Part shown: piece by piece, positions 54,673 to 63,840 of the stretch
How positions within the stretch are numbered: the first letter of the stretch is position 1
Layout: each line of letters opens with the position of its first letter
Origin: Azospirillum canadense
GTDB lineage: Bacteria; Pseudomonadota; Alphaproteobacteria; Azospirillales; Azospirillaceae
Assembly (NCBI RefSeq): GCF_025961225.1
Contig: NZ_JAOQNG010000007.1
Coordinates: 880,501-944,500, forward strand
Direction: 5' to 3'
Length of the DNA: 64,000 bases
Program-made: the position numbers and the translations under genes
The notes under the pieces: model-generated
What the model was told of the DNA's origin: nothing
Databases searched by the model: none
The model's input: only the letters and a program-made list of their open reading frames with translations

Positions 54673-55395
54673 TCAGACGGTGAGGTAGGCGTCGATGCGG
54701 TCGCCGCTGCGGCTGAACTCCGCTTGGTGGATCATGTCCACAACCTGCCCGTGTTCGACGATGTAATGGCGGTCGGCGACCGTCGCGGCAAAATGGGCGT
54801 TTTGCTCGACCAGAAGGATCGTGTAGCCGCGGGCCTTAAGCGTCTGAATCACCGCCCCGATCTTGTCGACGATAACGGGCGCCAGACCCTCGGTCGGTTC
54901 GTCCAGCAGCAGCAGCGTCGCTCCGGTGCGCAGGATGCGGCCGATGGCGAGCATCTGCTGCTCGCCGCCGGACAGGCGCGTTCCGAAGCTTTGCCGGCGC
55001 TCACGGAGGTTGGGAAAGAGGTCATAGAGTTCTGCGACGGTCATGCCCCCCGGCGCCACCTTCGGCGGCAGCATCAGGTTCTCCTCGACCGTCAGGCTGG
55101 CGTAGATTCCCCGCTCTTCCGGGCAAAACGCGATCCCGAGCCGGCCGATGGCCTCCGGCGGCAGCGCAATGACGTTCCGGCCCGCGAAGGTCACCTCGCC
55201 GCTGCGGCGCTGGATCAGGCCCATGATCGACTTGAGTGTGGTCGACTTCCCGGCACCGTTCCGACCGAGCAGCGTCACCACCTCTCCCTTGCGCACCTCA
55301 AACGTCATACCGTGCAGGGCCTGGGATTCGCCGTGCCAGGCGCACAGCCGCTGCACGGACAGCAAGGGCGGAACCGTCGGGCTGGCGTCAGGCAT
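54673..55395 (-). CDS. LivF-type ABC transporter ATPase
   Basis: This 240-residue ATPase has Walker A GRNGAGKSTTLKS near residue 38, the Q-loop region, signature RLSGGEQQMLAIGRIL near 140, Walker B LLLLDEPTEG and H-loop EQN. It is the LivF-type partner, short and without the LivG C-terminal extension. It overlaps the LivG gene by eight bases, so the two are translationally coupled. It powers the importer in the inner membrane. Confidence 0.95.
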   Translation of the reverse strand: MPDASPTVPPLLSVQRLCAWHGESQALHGMTFEVRKGEVVTLLGRNGAGKSTTLKSIMGLIQRRSGEVTFAGRNVIALPPEAIGRLGIAFCPEERGIYASLTVEENLMLPPKVAPGGMTVAELYDLFPNLRERRQSFGTRLSGGEQQMLAIGRILRTGATLLLLDEPTEGLAPVIVDKIGAVIQTLKARGYTILLVEQNAHFAATVADRHYIVEHGQVVDMIHQAEFSRSGDRIDAYLTV

Positions 55396-56140
55396 GTGCC
55401 GCCCCCATGTAGGCGGACCGCACGTCCGGGTTTGCAGACACTTCGGCGTAGCTGCCCTCCGCCAGGACCTGCCCGCGGGCCATGACGGTGATCCGGTTCG
55501 ACAGAGCGGAGACGACCGAGAGGTTGTGCTCCACCATCAGCACGGTGTAGCGCTCGCCGACTTGGCGGATGAGGTCCGAGATGGTGCCGATGTCCTCGCG
55601 GCCGAGACCAGCCATTGGCTCGTCCAGCAGCAGCAGTTCGGGGTCGAGTGCCAGCGTCGTGGCGATCTCCAGCGCGCGGCGCCGTCCGTACGACAGTTCG
55701 GCCGCGATCACGTCGATGGCGTCCTGCAAGCCAACGGCCGCGATCAGTTGCTCGGCGCGCCCATCCAGCACGTCCAGACCTGCGCTGTCGCGCCAGAAAT
55801 GGAAGGACGTGCCGAGACGGCGTTGCAGAGCGACGCGGAGGTTGTCGCGCACCGTCATGTGGGAAAACACAGCGGAAATCTGAAAGGAGCGGACGATGCC
55901 CAGCCGGGCGACCGCGGCCGGCCGCAGCCGCGTGATGTCCTGCCCGTTGTACGTGATCGTTCCACCGGTTGGCTGAAGAAATTTCGTGAGCAGGTTGAAG
56001 ACCGTGGATTTGCCGGCGCCATTCGGGCCGATCAGCGCGTGGATGGTGCCGCGTTGGATGCGAAGGTTGACCCCGGCGACGGCGCTGAAGCCGCCGAAGT
56101 CCTTGCGCAGGGCGTCCGCTTCCAAAATATAAGGGCTCAT
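55388..56140 (-). CDS. LivG-type ABC transporter ATPase
   Basis: This 250-residue ATPase has Walker A GPNGAGKSTVFNLLT near residue 38, signature ELSYGRRRALEIATTL near 155, Walker B ELLLLDEPMAGLG and switch His in VEHNLSVV. The BCA_ABC_TP-type C-terminus (EVSANPDVRSAYMG) ends it and is characteristic of LivG. It lies after the binding-protein gene and pairs with LivF on the fused permease. Confidence 0.95.
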   Translation of the reverse strand: MSPYILEADALRKDFGGFSAVAGVNLRIQRGTIHALIGPNGAGKSTVFNLLTKFLQPTGGTITYNGQDITRLRPAAVARLGIVRSFQISAVFSHMTVRDNLRVALQRRLGTSFHFWRDSAGLDVLDGRAEQLIAAVGLQDAIDVIAAELSYGRRRALEIATTLALDPELLLLDEPMAGLGREDIGTISDLIRQVGERYTVLMVEHNLSVVSALSNRITVMARGQVLAEGSYAEVSANPDVRSAYMGAAHA

Positions 56141-56239
56141 TGCGATGCTGTCCGGACGGACGGACGTCGGATGGGACCCGACGCCGGAATGAAAGGGAGG
56201 TGGCGGGCGCGGCCGCTTGGGGGCGCCCGCCGTCGCGGG

Positions 56240-57502
56240 CTACTTCTTGACCATTGGGCAGTCGCTTTCGCTCAGCGGCGAGAAGGCCTCTTCGGGCGGA
56301 ACGGTCCCGATCACCTCGAACAAGTCGTTTGGCCCCTTCGACGCCGACGGCGCCTTGGCCTTGGCCAGATACATCGGCCGGACGAGTTGGTTGTCGGCGC
56401 GGATGACGCCCCCCTTCATGGCGATGGTGTCGATCGGATTGGCTTTCATCGCGGGCACGACGACGCTCGCGTCGTCGGTCCCCACGGCCTGAACGGCCTT
56501 CAGGTAGTGGAGCGTCGCCTCGTACTCCCCGACGTGCGTGTAATCGGGCGACTGGCCGGTGCGCTCCCGGAACCGTTTCGACCAGGCGCGGGTCTGATCG
56601 TTCCACTCTTCGTAAAAGGGCGTGGTGAAGACGATGCCTTGACCCAGTTCCAATCCCATGGAGCGCAGCGCGCTGTTGAACATGCTCAGGCTGGCGAAGG
56701 TTATGCCCATCTGCGGCAGGCCGAACGCGGTGCCGGCCTTCACGACGTTGACCATGTCGACGCCGGCAAAGCCGATGGCCACGTTCGCGGCGCCGGAGGC
56801 CTGCGCCTGCAAGACGTAGGATGACATGTCGCCCGCGTTCAGCGGCACGGCGATCTCGCCCACCGCTTTGCCGCCGCCGCTGGCGATGCCGCGCAGCGCC
56901 GCCGCGCGGGCCGGCGGACCGGCAGCGGTGTCTTGAATCATGACGTACCAAGTCCTCTTGCCGTGCTCGGTGACATGCTTGGTGACGGCCACCGCCAGCG
57001 CGTAGAAATCGGGCGTCCAGTGAATGGAATTGGGAAGGCAGCTCTTGCCGGCCAGATCCGAGGTCTGGGCGACGGTGTGAATCAACAACTTCTTTGGGCG
57101 CTCCTTGGCGATCGCCTGCACCGCCAGCGCCACCGACGAACCGGCGAGCCCCAGCGCCATGGACACGTTGTCGCGGTCGAACCAATCGGTGACGATGGCC
57201 GATCCGACACTCGGCTTCAGTTGATGATCCGCGGTCAGCAGTTCGATCTTCTTCCCCAGCACCGTACCGCCGAAGTCCTCGATTGCCATCTGCACCGCGG
57301 CGACCGACCCCTTTCCGGTGAAGTCGCTGTAGCCGGACGACATATCCGTCGCCAAGCCAATGCGGAAGACGCCGGACGACTGCGCCACGGCGGGTGACGA
57401 CAGACCCACGGCGACCGGCACCACAACCGGCAGAGCGCGGGCCAGACGGATCGTGCTGGACGCGATGCGGCGCAGATCCAGAGCGAGACTACAAAGCGTC
57501 AC
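56240..57502 (-). CDS. Periplasmic substrate-binding protein (Liv-type)
   Basis: This 420-residue type-I periplasmic binding protein starts at GTG 57502 with AGGGAGGAA upstream. A signal peptide ends near residue 40 (SPAVAQSS). The mature two-lobe domain has IGLATDMSSGYSDFTG and DNVSMALGLAGSSVAL. A large subset of this family binds aromatic or alicyclic acids rather than amino acids, which suits the pathway. It captures the substrate for the LivG/F/HM importer. Confidence 0.92.
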   Translation of the reverse strand: MTLCSLALDLRRIASSTIRLARALPVVVPVAVGLSSPAVAQSSGVFRIGLATDMSSGYSDFTGKGSVAAVQMAIEDFGGTVLGKKIELLTADHQLKPSVGSAIVTDWFDRDNVSMALGLAGSSVALAVQAIAKERPKKLLIHTVAQTSDLAGKSCLPNSIHWTPDFYALAVAVTKHVTEHGKRTWYVMIQDTAAGPPARAAALRGIASGGGKAVGEIAVPLNAGDMSSYVLQAQASGAANVAIGFAGVDMVNVVKAGTAFGLPQMGITFASLSMFNSALRSMGLELGQGIVFTTPFYEEWNDQTRAWSKRFRERTGQSPDYTHVGEYEATLHYLKAVQAVGTDDASVVVPAMKANPIDTIAMKGGVIRADNQLVRPMYLAKAKAPSASKGPNDLFEVIGTVPPEEAFSPLSESDCPMVKK

Positions 57503-57559
57503 GAGTTCCTCCCTTTGATTGTGTTCTGATGCGCGCCGTCGTGGAGCGTCCGCTTCCGG

Positions 57560-58345
57560 TTAGGCGGCGGGCGCCGTTCCGCCCCGCTCCCGCTTTTCCA
57601 ATTCGTCGAGCAGCACCGGCACGCCCAAGGTGCAGGTGTGCATGCCCAACGCCGTGGTGAGCTGATACACCTCCATGATCTCTTCTTTGGTCGCGCCGTA
57701 TTTGAGAGCGTTCTGGATGTGAATGCGCAGCCCCGGCTCGTAGAGGTGCGTGGTGGCGGCATCGATGGCGATGTAAATGAATTCCTTGATTTTGGGCTCC
57801 AGGACACCACGGGTCCACGGAACTGAGGAAAAGCGCAGATAAGCGTCAAAAAAGTCGGGATCCAGGGCAAGCAGCCCATCCCAAAACGCGTTCCAATAGC
57901 CGCGCTTGGCGATGAAATCTTCCTTGAGGGCCAGCCGCCGGTCGTCGAACGGCACCTCGACCTCCGCGCCGCGTCCGGCTTGGCGAAACTCATCGAGCAG
58001 CACCGGGACGCCGAACGTGCAGGTGTGCATGCCGAGCACGCTGGTCAGCTGATACACCTCCATGATCTCTTCTTTGGTCGCGCCGAGCCGCAGCGCATTC
58101 TGGATGTGAATGCGCAGCCCCGGCTCATAGAGGTGAGTCGTTGACGCGTCGATGGCGATGTAGATGAATTCCCGGACCTTCGGATCGAGGACACCCTTGG
58201 TCCAGGGCACCGACGACAGGTTCAGGTATGCCTCGAAGAAATCCGGGCTCAGTTGGAGAAGCCCATCCCAGAACTCGTTCCAATAACCCCGGACGCGAAT
58301 GAAATCGTCCTTAAGACGCTGCGTGCGTTCCGTCATTTCAAACAT
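57560..58345 (-). CDS. Tandem-duplicated carboxymuconolactone-decarboxylase-like protein
   Basis: This 261-residue protein consists of two similar halves of about 125 residues. Each contains RGYWNEFWDGLL / RGYWNAFWDGLL, a conserved FIYIAIDA segment, EPGLRIHIQNAL and EEIMEVYQLT, followed by LGMHTCT. The fold is that of the CMD/AhpD-like family, but the CxxC redox motif is absent and a single Cys remains in each half (HTC). ATG at 58345 has AAGGAG upstream; longer upstream frames are rejected. It is the first gene of the leftward operon. Its function may be lactone or ketoacid processing, or structural. Confidence 0.85.
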   Translation of the reverse strand: MFEMTERTQRLKDDFIRVRGYWNEFWDGLLQLSPDFFEAYLNLSSVPWTKGVLDPKVREFIYIAIDASTTHLYEPGLRIHIQNALRLGATKEEIMEVYQLTSVLGMHTCTFGVPVLLDEFRQAGRGAEVEVPFDDRRLALKEDFIAKRGYWNAFWDGLLALDPDFFDAYLRFSSVPWTRGVLEPKIKEFIYIAIDAATTHLYEPGLRIHIQNALKYGATKEEIMEVYQLTTALGMHTCTLGVPVLLDELEKRERGGTAPAA

Positions 58346-58676
58346 GCCTTGACTCCTTGAAGCGCGCTGACTCAACCCCGGCATCCACCGGTGACCATTA
58401 CGTGCGCCGGACACCGGCGGCTGGCTGCCCATGAAAGCGCGCGCTGCGCCGGTTTGGTCGGGCTGCGGCAAGCCGGTCCGCCGGCCCGCGACTGAACAGG
58501 ATTGCTGGGATGCAGGAGCCCAGCCAGCGCGAGCGTCGGCGGATGCCGATCGCCCCTCACACCGGTCTTGTTGCTGATCGTTGTGGAGCTTAACAATCGG
58601 ATGGTGCGCCGAACAGGGCGACACGCGGGACCATAGGGGCGCCCTGTTGCACTCATAGGGCGCCCGACGTGGTTCC
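58346..58676. other. Intergenic region upstream of the leftward operon
   Basis: No gene is recognised. AACAGGGCG (58612-58620) pairs with CGCCCTGTT (58640-58648), a nine-base stem after the cupin stop. Sequences nearer 58560-58600 are less GC-rich and could hold the operon promoter. Confidence 0.4.
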
Positions 58677-59048
58677 TCAGGTTCGCCCGTAGTACTGGAT
58701 CTCGAACAGAATGCAGCCTTCCCGGGACAGGAACGGACCATGCGGCGTGCCGGGCGGCCGATACGTGTAGCTGGGGGACGGGGTGCCCTCGCCATCGCCG
58801 GCCGTGGCCGGCACCAGATCCCCGCGCAGCACAAAGACCTCTTCGGAGTAGTCATGGACCAGCTCGCTCGTCGTGCGAGCGCCGCCCAGGAACCGGACCA
58901 GACGCGTCCTCGACCCCGTCTGGGTCGCCTCGTCCAGGTCGTCGACCAGCGGCTTCACCTCAATGCCGGCCGGAAAGCCGGGAAGTTGTTCCCAGCCCTC
59001 GGCAAGGTTGATGGAGGCCATTTCAATGTGGGGCTTTGCAGAGGTCAT
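58677..59048 (-). CDS. ChrR-like cupin domain protein
   Basis: This 123-residue small beta-barrel cupin has the first motif around SELVHDYSEEVFVLRGDL (His and Glu as metal ligands) and the second in YRPPGTPHGPFLSREGCILFE (His). The order and spacing resemble the cupin domain of ChrR anti-sigma factors and of small dioxygenase-like cupins. It probably binds a divalent metal. It is separate from the CMD-like gene by 330 bases and runs in the same direction. Its role in the pathway is unknown; ring cleavage, isomerisation or sensing are possibilities. Confidence 0.8.
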   Translation of the reverse strand: MTSAKPHIEMASINLAEGWEQLPGFPAGIEVKPLVDDLDEATQTGSRTRLVRFLGGARTTSELVHDYSEEVFVLRGDLVPATAGDGEGTPSPSYTYRPPGTPHGPFLSREGCILFEIQYYGRT

Positions 59049-59258
59049 CTTGGTAAGAATCCTTTGTGAGGCGGCAACTAGTCATTACGGCATTCGACTA
59101 TTACTTGCCGCCGTGTTGTTTTTTAGCAAGACATTCCGTTTAACTGACGTTATCAAAACGTTGGCACGCGGAGCAATTGCGTTCGACCAGCCGCCTTTAA
59201 GGGCCATAGGGCCCCACGATGATGCCCGAATGCTCCCGACGGTGTGCGGGTGCCGACC

Positions 59259-59276
59259 GTGACACGACTGTGTCGC
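59259..59276 (-). terminator. Hairpin after the chemoreceptor gene
   Basis: GTGACAC (59259-59265) pairs with GTGTCGC (59270-59276) with one G-T pair around GACT, directly after the stop of the chemoreceptor on the minus strand. There is no T tract, so it may be a weak terminator. Confidence 0.4.
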
Positions 59277-59279
59277 GGC

Positions 59280-61409
59280 TCAAGCCGAGCGGATGTCGAG
59301 GACCAGCTGCTCGATCTCCGCGTGCAGGCGTCCCGCCTGTGCGGACAGAGCCCGGGAAGCCGACAGCACGTCGCTCGCCGTCGTCTTCGTCGCGCCCGCC
59401 CCCGCCGCCACTTGATCGATGACGGCGAGAACCGACTGGGTCGCCGCTGCGGCCTTCCGGGCGTTTCCTGCGATCTGATCGGCCGCGGCCTCCTGCTCGT
59501 TGACGACGTGCGCCACACCCTCGGTGATGCGCTCCATCGTTCCGATGACCCGCGTGATCTGTCCGATCGCGGCCGTGGCGCCCCCGGTGACCGCCTGCAT
59601 CGTGGCAATCTGCACCGAAATGTCTTCGGTCGCCTTCGCCGCTTGGCTTGCCAGAGTTTTGACCTCGCCGGCCACGACCGCGAACCCCCTGCCCGCCTGC
59701 CCCGCCCGCGCCGCTTCGATCGTCGCGTTCAAGGCGAGTAGATTGGTCTGCGCGGCAATGTTTTGGATGAACTGCACGACATCGCCGACCCGGGTCGCCG
59801 CGTCCACCAGAGTCGTCATCGTGCCGCCGGCCGCGTCGGCGGCCCGGACGGCCTCGCGCGTGATGCGGTCCGAGTCCTTCATCCGGAGCGCGATGGTGCC
59901 GACCGAGCTGGTCAACTGGCTCGCCGCTGCAGCGACGGCTTCGACGTTCGACGCAGTCTGCCCGGCGGCCTTGGCCATGACCGCCGATTCGCGCTGGGTT
60001 TGGTCAGCGCCGCTGCTCATTGCGCCGGCGGCGTTCTCGAGCCCCTCCGCCGCGTCGGCGACGGCACGCACGATGGGGCCAACCCGGCCGTCGAAGGACT
60101 CCATGATCCGCTCGAGCCGGGCCGCCCGCGTGTCCCGAGCGGCGCGGACGCGCTCCTGCTCAGCGTGCAGCGCGTCAGCGTCGGTCAGCGCCTCCGCGCA
60201 AACGCGTATGGCGCGCGCCATCGTGCCAATCTCATCGGAGCGCTCATGCGCGGGGATGTCGGGGTTCCGCTCCCCCGCGGCCAAGCGCTCCATCGCGCGG
60301 GTCATGCGCGACAGAGGCTGGGTGATGCGGCGCGCGAGGAGCACACCGGCGACGCTGACGGCGAGCAGCAGCAGGCCGCCGCCGACGACCATCCGACGGC
60401 GCATGGCATCGACCGGCGCCAGCACCTCATCGAGCAACGCCTCGGCATGGACCCGCCACGGCAGCGCCGCCGAGCGCAGCGGCCGAACGGCGACGAGCGC
60501 CGTCGCGGTGCCCTGGACGCTCCGCGCTACCGCGACCGATGCACCGCGTCCGTCAGTCTCATCTGCGCCACCGGCGTACGGGGCCAGAACCGGCTGCTCC
60601 GGAGCGAGGCGCGGAATGCTGCGCAGACGCCCATCCGCGCCGACGAGGTACGTGTCGCCGCTCTGCCCCATGCCGTCGGTGGCCTGCATGATACGGCTCA
60701 GCCCATCCCCCGATAGGCGGAACACGAGAACCGCCAGGAGCCGCGTCGTGCCGTGGGGCAGCGGGATCGCCACCGGACTGGCCAGGAACGCCGACGGGAC
60801 ACCCCAGGCGGCCCCGTAGGAGACGAAATCGGTGACGCGGACAGCGTCCGCCCGCCCGCCGCTGCGGACCTGGTCCAAAATGGCGTCCAGTGGCGGCGGC
60901 AAGGCCGCCGCGAAGTCGTCGCCCTTGGCGGCGCTGTAGAGCACCGTCCGGTCCGGCGACAGCAACAGAACATCGGCCAAGCCGCGCCGCTGCATCAGAT
61001 CGCGCATCCACGGGTGCAGGTTCTGGTGCGCGATGTCGTACAGCGCGTTCCCCTCCGCCTTGTCCATCCGCTGGCGTTCGCCGGGCGGAAAAGGATTTCC
61101 GTGGACGTAGCGCGCCCGCAGGGCGACGCCCGGATCGCCACGACTGGCTTCGGTGCGCCATCCGTTGCCCAGAGCCACCGCCGCCTCCCGCATCGAGTTC
61201 GTGCCGGCGGTCAGCGCGATGTCGCCTTCAAGACCTTGCAGATAAGCGCGCACGGCCGTCTCGCGCGCGTCGGCCAGCGCCAGCAGCTTGTCATTCGCCG
61301 CCGCGCGCAGACGCGCCGAGGCCGTTACGTAGGCGTACACGCCAAGCACCACGGCGGTGATGACCGTCGACGCCACCAGCACAGCCGGAATTTTGTGCCG
61401 AAGCAGCAC
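59280..61409 (-). CDS. Methyl-accepting chemotaxis protein (dCache-type)
   Basis: This 709-residue chemoreceptor has a first transmembrane helix near residues 8-28 and a large periplasmic dCache-like domain (about 30-335). The second helix is near 345-370 and is followed by a HAMP linker (RRITQPLSRMTRAMERL). The signalling domain's hairpin tip is near NLLALNATIEAARAGQAGRGFAVVAGEVKTLA (about 570-600). It senses a small molecule in the periplasm and controls CheA through CheW. Located beside an importer and a degradation pathway, it probably senses the pathway substrate; that is inference. Confidence 0.94.
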   Translation of the reverse strand: MLLRHKIPAVLVASTVITAVVLGVYAYVTASARLRAAANDKLLALADARETAVRAYLQGLEGDIALTAGTNSMREAAVALGNGWRTEASRGDPGVALRARYVHGNPFPPGERQRMDKAEGNALYDIAHQNLHPWMRDLMQRRGLADVLLLSPDRTVLYSAAKGDDFAAALPPPLDAILDQVRSGGRADAVRVTDFVSYGAAWGVPSAFLASPVAIPLPHGTTRLLAVLVFRLSGDGLSRIMQATDGMGQSGDTYLVGADGRLRSIPRLAPEQPVLAPYAGGADETDGRGASVAVARSVQGTATALVAVRPLRSAALPWRVHAEALLDEVLAPVDAMRRRMVVGGGLLLLAVSVAGVLLARRITQPLSRMTRAMERLAAGERNPDIPAHERSDEIGTMARAIRVCAEALTDADALHAEQERVRAARDTRAARLERIMESFDGRVGPIVRAVADAAEGLENAAGAMSSGADQTQRESAVMAKAAGQTASNVEAVAAAASQLTSSVGTIALRMKDSDRITREAVRAADAAGGTMTTLVDAATRVGDVVQFIQNIAAQTNLLALNATIEAARAGQAGRGFAVVAGEVKTLASQAAKATEDISVQIATMQAVTGGATAAIGQITRVIGTMERITEGVAHVVNEQEAAADQIAGNARKAAAATQSVLAVIDQVAAGAGATKTTASDVLSASRALSAQAGRLHAEIEQLVLDIRSA

Positions 61410-61537
61410 GGCAGAGCCTCCCCTGATTGTTGATGTTGGTTAGCCGGCAAGCAGCGTCGACCTCCGCCCAGGCTAACCCCGGGCGGGCGCCGATCCGGTG
61501 CCGTTGCGCGCGCAACGTGGCCAGTTCGGACTTGGCT

Positions 61538-62314
61538 TTACCGGTAGGAGTCGGCGTCCACGGCGGTTTTCCAGTACGCCGCTCCCGAGGTGAATCCGCC
61601 GTCTATGATGATCTCCTCGCCGGTGATCATCCGCGCTGCGTCGCCGGCGAGATAGCCGACAGCTGAAGCGATGTCGTCGGCGTCCGCCATCCGCCCGAGC
61701 GGAGTCATGCCGACCATCGTCTCGACGTGCCGGCCGCCGCGGATGATGTCGGTGCTCACGAGCCCCGGGCACACGCAGTTCACGCGGATGCCGTCGGCCG
61801 CGAATTGCAGCGCGGCCGACCGCGTCAGCCCGCGCAGGCCCCACTTGCTGGCGCTGTAGGCCGGGTCAGGATGGCCGGAAAACGCTGCGTTCGAGGCAAT
61901 GTTGACGATGGCCCCCCCGCTTCCCCGCATGTGGGGGACGACCGCCCGGATCCCCAGGAAGCTTCCCGTCAGGTTGACGTCAAGAACCCGCCGCCACTCG
62001 TCTTCACTGTAGGTTTCGATGTGCTTGCGGACCAGGATGCCGGCGTTGTTCACGAGGACGTGCACGCCTCCGCCCCAGTCGACCGTCTCGCGCACGGCGT
62101 TCGACCAAGCCGGGGCCGACGACACATCCAACGGCACGCAGCGGGCGCTCAGGCCCTCGGCACGCAACGCGGCGACGGTGGCGCCTGCCTCGTCCGCCAG
62201 CACGTCGCCAATCACCACCTTGGCGCCGCGCCGGGCGAACAGGAAGGCCACCGCACGCCCGATGCCGCGCGCGCCGCCGCTGATGAGGACAGCCTTTCCA
62301 CTGAACTGGTCCAT
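61538..62314 (-). CDS. Short-chain dehydrogenase/reductase
   Basis: This 258-residue classical SDR has ISGGARGIGRAVAFLFARRG at the N-terminus, NNAGILVRK near residue 90, catalytic Ser in NIASNAAFSG, and Tyr/Lys in YSASKWGLRGL. The acidic residue in IGDVLAD suggests NAD dependence. The ATG at 62314 has GGGAGG upstream. Transcription is leftward, toward the chemoreceptor, and divergent from the second OYE gene, so the two may share a regulatory region and act on related substrates. Confidence 0.93.
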   Translation of the reverse strand: MDQFSGKAVLISGGARGIGRAVAFLFARRGAKVVIGDVLADEAGATVAALRAEGLSARCVPLDVSSAPAWSNAVRETVDWGGGVHVLVNNAGILVRKHIETYSEDEWRRVLDVNLTGSFLGIRAVVPHMRGSGGAIVNIASNAAFSGHPDPAYSASKWGLRGLTRSAALQFAADGIRVNCVCPGLVSTDIIRGGRHVETMVGMTPLGRMADADDIASAVGYLAGDAARMITGEEIIIDGGFTSGAAYWKTAVDADSYR

Positions 62315-62655
62315 GTCGCCTCCCATTTTTTGCGCATTGCGGATCGCACCGGGGCAGCGGCACGCGGCAGGCATGGCGCATGCTCTTGCTTTCCCTCCGG
62401 CGATCACGGCACCGCGCAACGTTGATTGATTCACGGTGTTCTCAAGCAAAGAAGACAAGCGGCGGCACCCGTGTCAAAACCTTCTCGCTGCAGGTCGGAG
62501 CGGGCCAGACAAGCATAGAGAGTCCCTATACTGCCGATAGGCTGGCGGTGCCTTGCGTCGTGGCCTGTGTGGTTCATACTCATTGATGGGTGGAACGAAC
62601 GCCTCGCTGGCGCTGCGGCGAGGTCTACCAAGAACATTTACTTGAGGTATGCTTT
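62315..62655. promoter_or_regulatory. Divergent promoter region (SDR / second OYE)
   Basis: About 340 bases without a gene separate the divergent SDR and OYE genes. A short inverted repeat, ATAGAG-AGT-CCCTAT, at 62515-62529 (five of six positions pair) is a possible operator. No -35/-10 pair could be assigned securely. Confidence 0.4.
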
Positions 62656-63840
62656 ATGTCTCAGCCGCTGCTCCAACACTATCGGCTCGGATCTCTTGAT
62701 CTCGCCAACCGCGTCGTGATGGCGCCCATGACACGCAATCGCGGCGACAATCCGGAAAACGCGGCGACCGATCTCGTCGCGCAATATTACGCGCAGAGGG
62801 CCAGCGCCGGGTTGATCATCAGCGAAGGGACCTACGTCAGCCCACAAGGCGCCGGCTACATCCATGTTCCTGCGATCCATTCGGCGGCCCAGGTCGCCGG
62901 CTGGGCGAAGGTCACGGCGGCCGTTCACGCCCGCGGCGGGAAAATCTTCGCGCAGCTGTGGCATGTTGGCGCGGTATCGCACCCCGACATTCTGGGCGGC
63001 GAGCTGCCGGTGGCGCCTTCGGCGATCAATCCCAAGGCAATGGCCTACACGCCAAACGGCTTCCAGGCCACAGTCACTCCCCGTGCTCTGTCTTTGTCGG
63101 AGATTGCGGGCATCGTAGGCGATTTCCGGCGCGCCGCGGCGAACGCCCTGGCGGCCGGGTTTGACGGCGTCGAACTGCACGCAGCGAACGGCTACCTCTT
63201 CCATCAGTTCTTCGCCCGCAGCATGAACACGCGCATGGACGCCTATGGTGGCTCCGTCGAAAATCGCGCACGCTTCCTATTCGACGTGATCGACGCCGTC
63301 ACGCGGGAGCTGCCGTCGGATCGCATCGGCGTGCGCATCAACCCGGCCGTCCATGGACTATCCGGCATCCTCTTCGACGAGGAGACCCTCCCGCTCTTCG
63401 ACCATGTCGTCGGCCGCTTGAACGCCTTAAACCTCGCCTACCTCCACGTCATGGAGCCGATCAACGCCACCGACCAGCTGCCGCCGGAGCTGGTGACCCC
63501 GTCCGTCGCGTCCTATTTCCGCTCACGCTACACGGGAACGCTGATCGGCGCCGTCGACTACACGCAGGACAGCGCCAACGCCGCGATCGCGTCCGGCGCT
63601 GTGGACCTCGTCGCGTTCGGCCGCGCGTTCATCGCCAACCCCGATCTGGTGGAGCGGTTCGCCCACGGGCACCCGCTCGCCATTCCGGACCGCGCCACCT
63701 TTTACACGGGCGGCGTGAGCGGCTATACCGACTACCCCACCTTCGCGGACGGCCCCGCTCCACGCGACACTGACACGCCCGACGGGTTTGAGTCCTACGC
63801 GGAGACCCGGCGCCGCTTCAATGCGGTGGTGAACCGGTGA
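62656..63840 (+). CDS. Old-yellow-enzyme-type alkene reductase (second copy)
   Basis: This 394-residue FMN-dependent OYE has MAPMTRNRGDN, YYAQRASAGLIISEGTYVS, QLWHVGAVSHPD and the His/Asn pair in ELHAANGYLFHQFF. RMDAYGGSVENRARF carries the catalytic Tyr, and LVAFGRAFIANPDLVERF the FMN phosphate site. It resembles the first OYE at 30.0 kb but is clearly divergent, so the two are not a recent duplication. A C-terminal extension of about 30 residues is unusual. GAGGTATG precedes the ATG. Its stop overlaps a possible GTG start (GTGA) of the next, broken gene. Confidence 0.93.
   Translation: MSQPLLQHYRLGSLDLANRVVMAPMTRNRGDNPENAATDLVAQYYAQRASAGLIISEGTYVSPQGAGYIHVPAIHSAAQVAGWAKVTAAVHARGGKIFAQLWHVGAVSHPDILGGELPVAPSAINPKAMAYTPNGFQATVTPRALSLSEIAGIVGDFRRAAANALAAGFDGVELHAANGYLFHQFFARSMNTRMDAYGGSVENRARFLFDVIDAVTRELPSDRIGVRINPAVHGLSGILFDEETLPLFDHVVGRLNALNLAYLHVMEPINATDQLPPELVTPSVASYFRSRYTGTLIGAVDYTQDSANAAIASGAVDLVAFGRAFIANPDLVERFAHGHPLAIPDRATFYTGGVSGYTDYPTFADGPAPRDTDTPDGFESYAETRRRFNAVVNR

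Noticed and set aside
58346..58855. Long N-terminal extension of the CMD-like protein
   Set aside because: The extension has non-protein composition, while an ATG with AAGGAG upstream begins exactly at the domain start.
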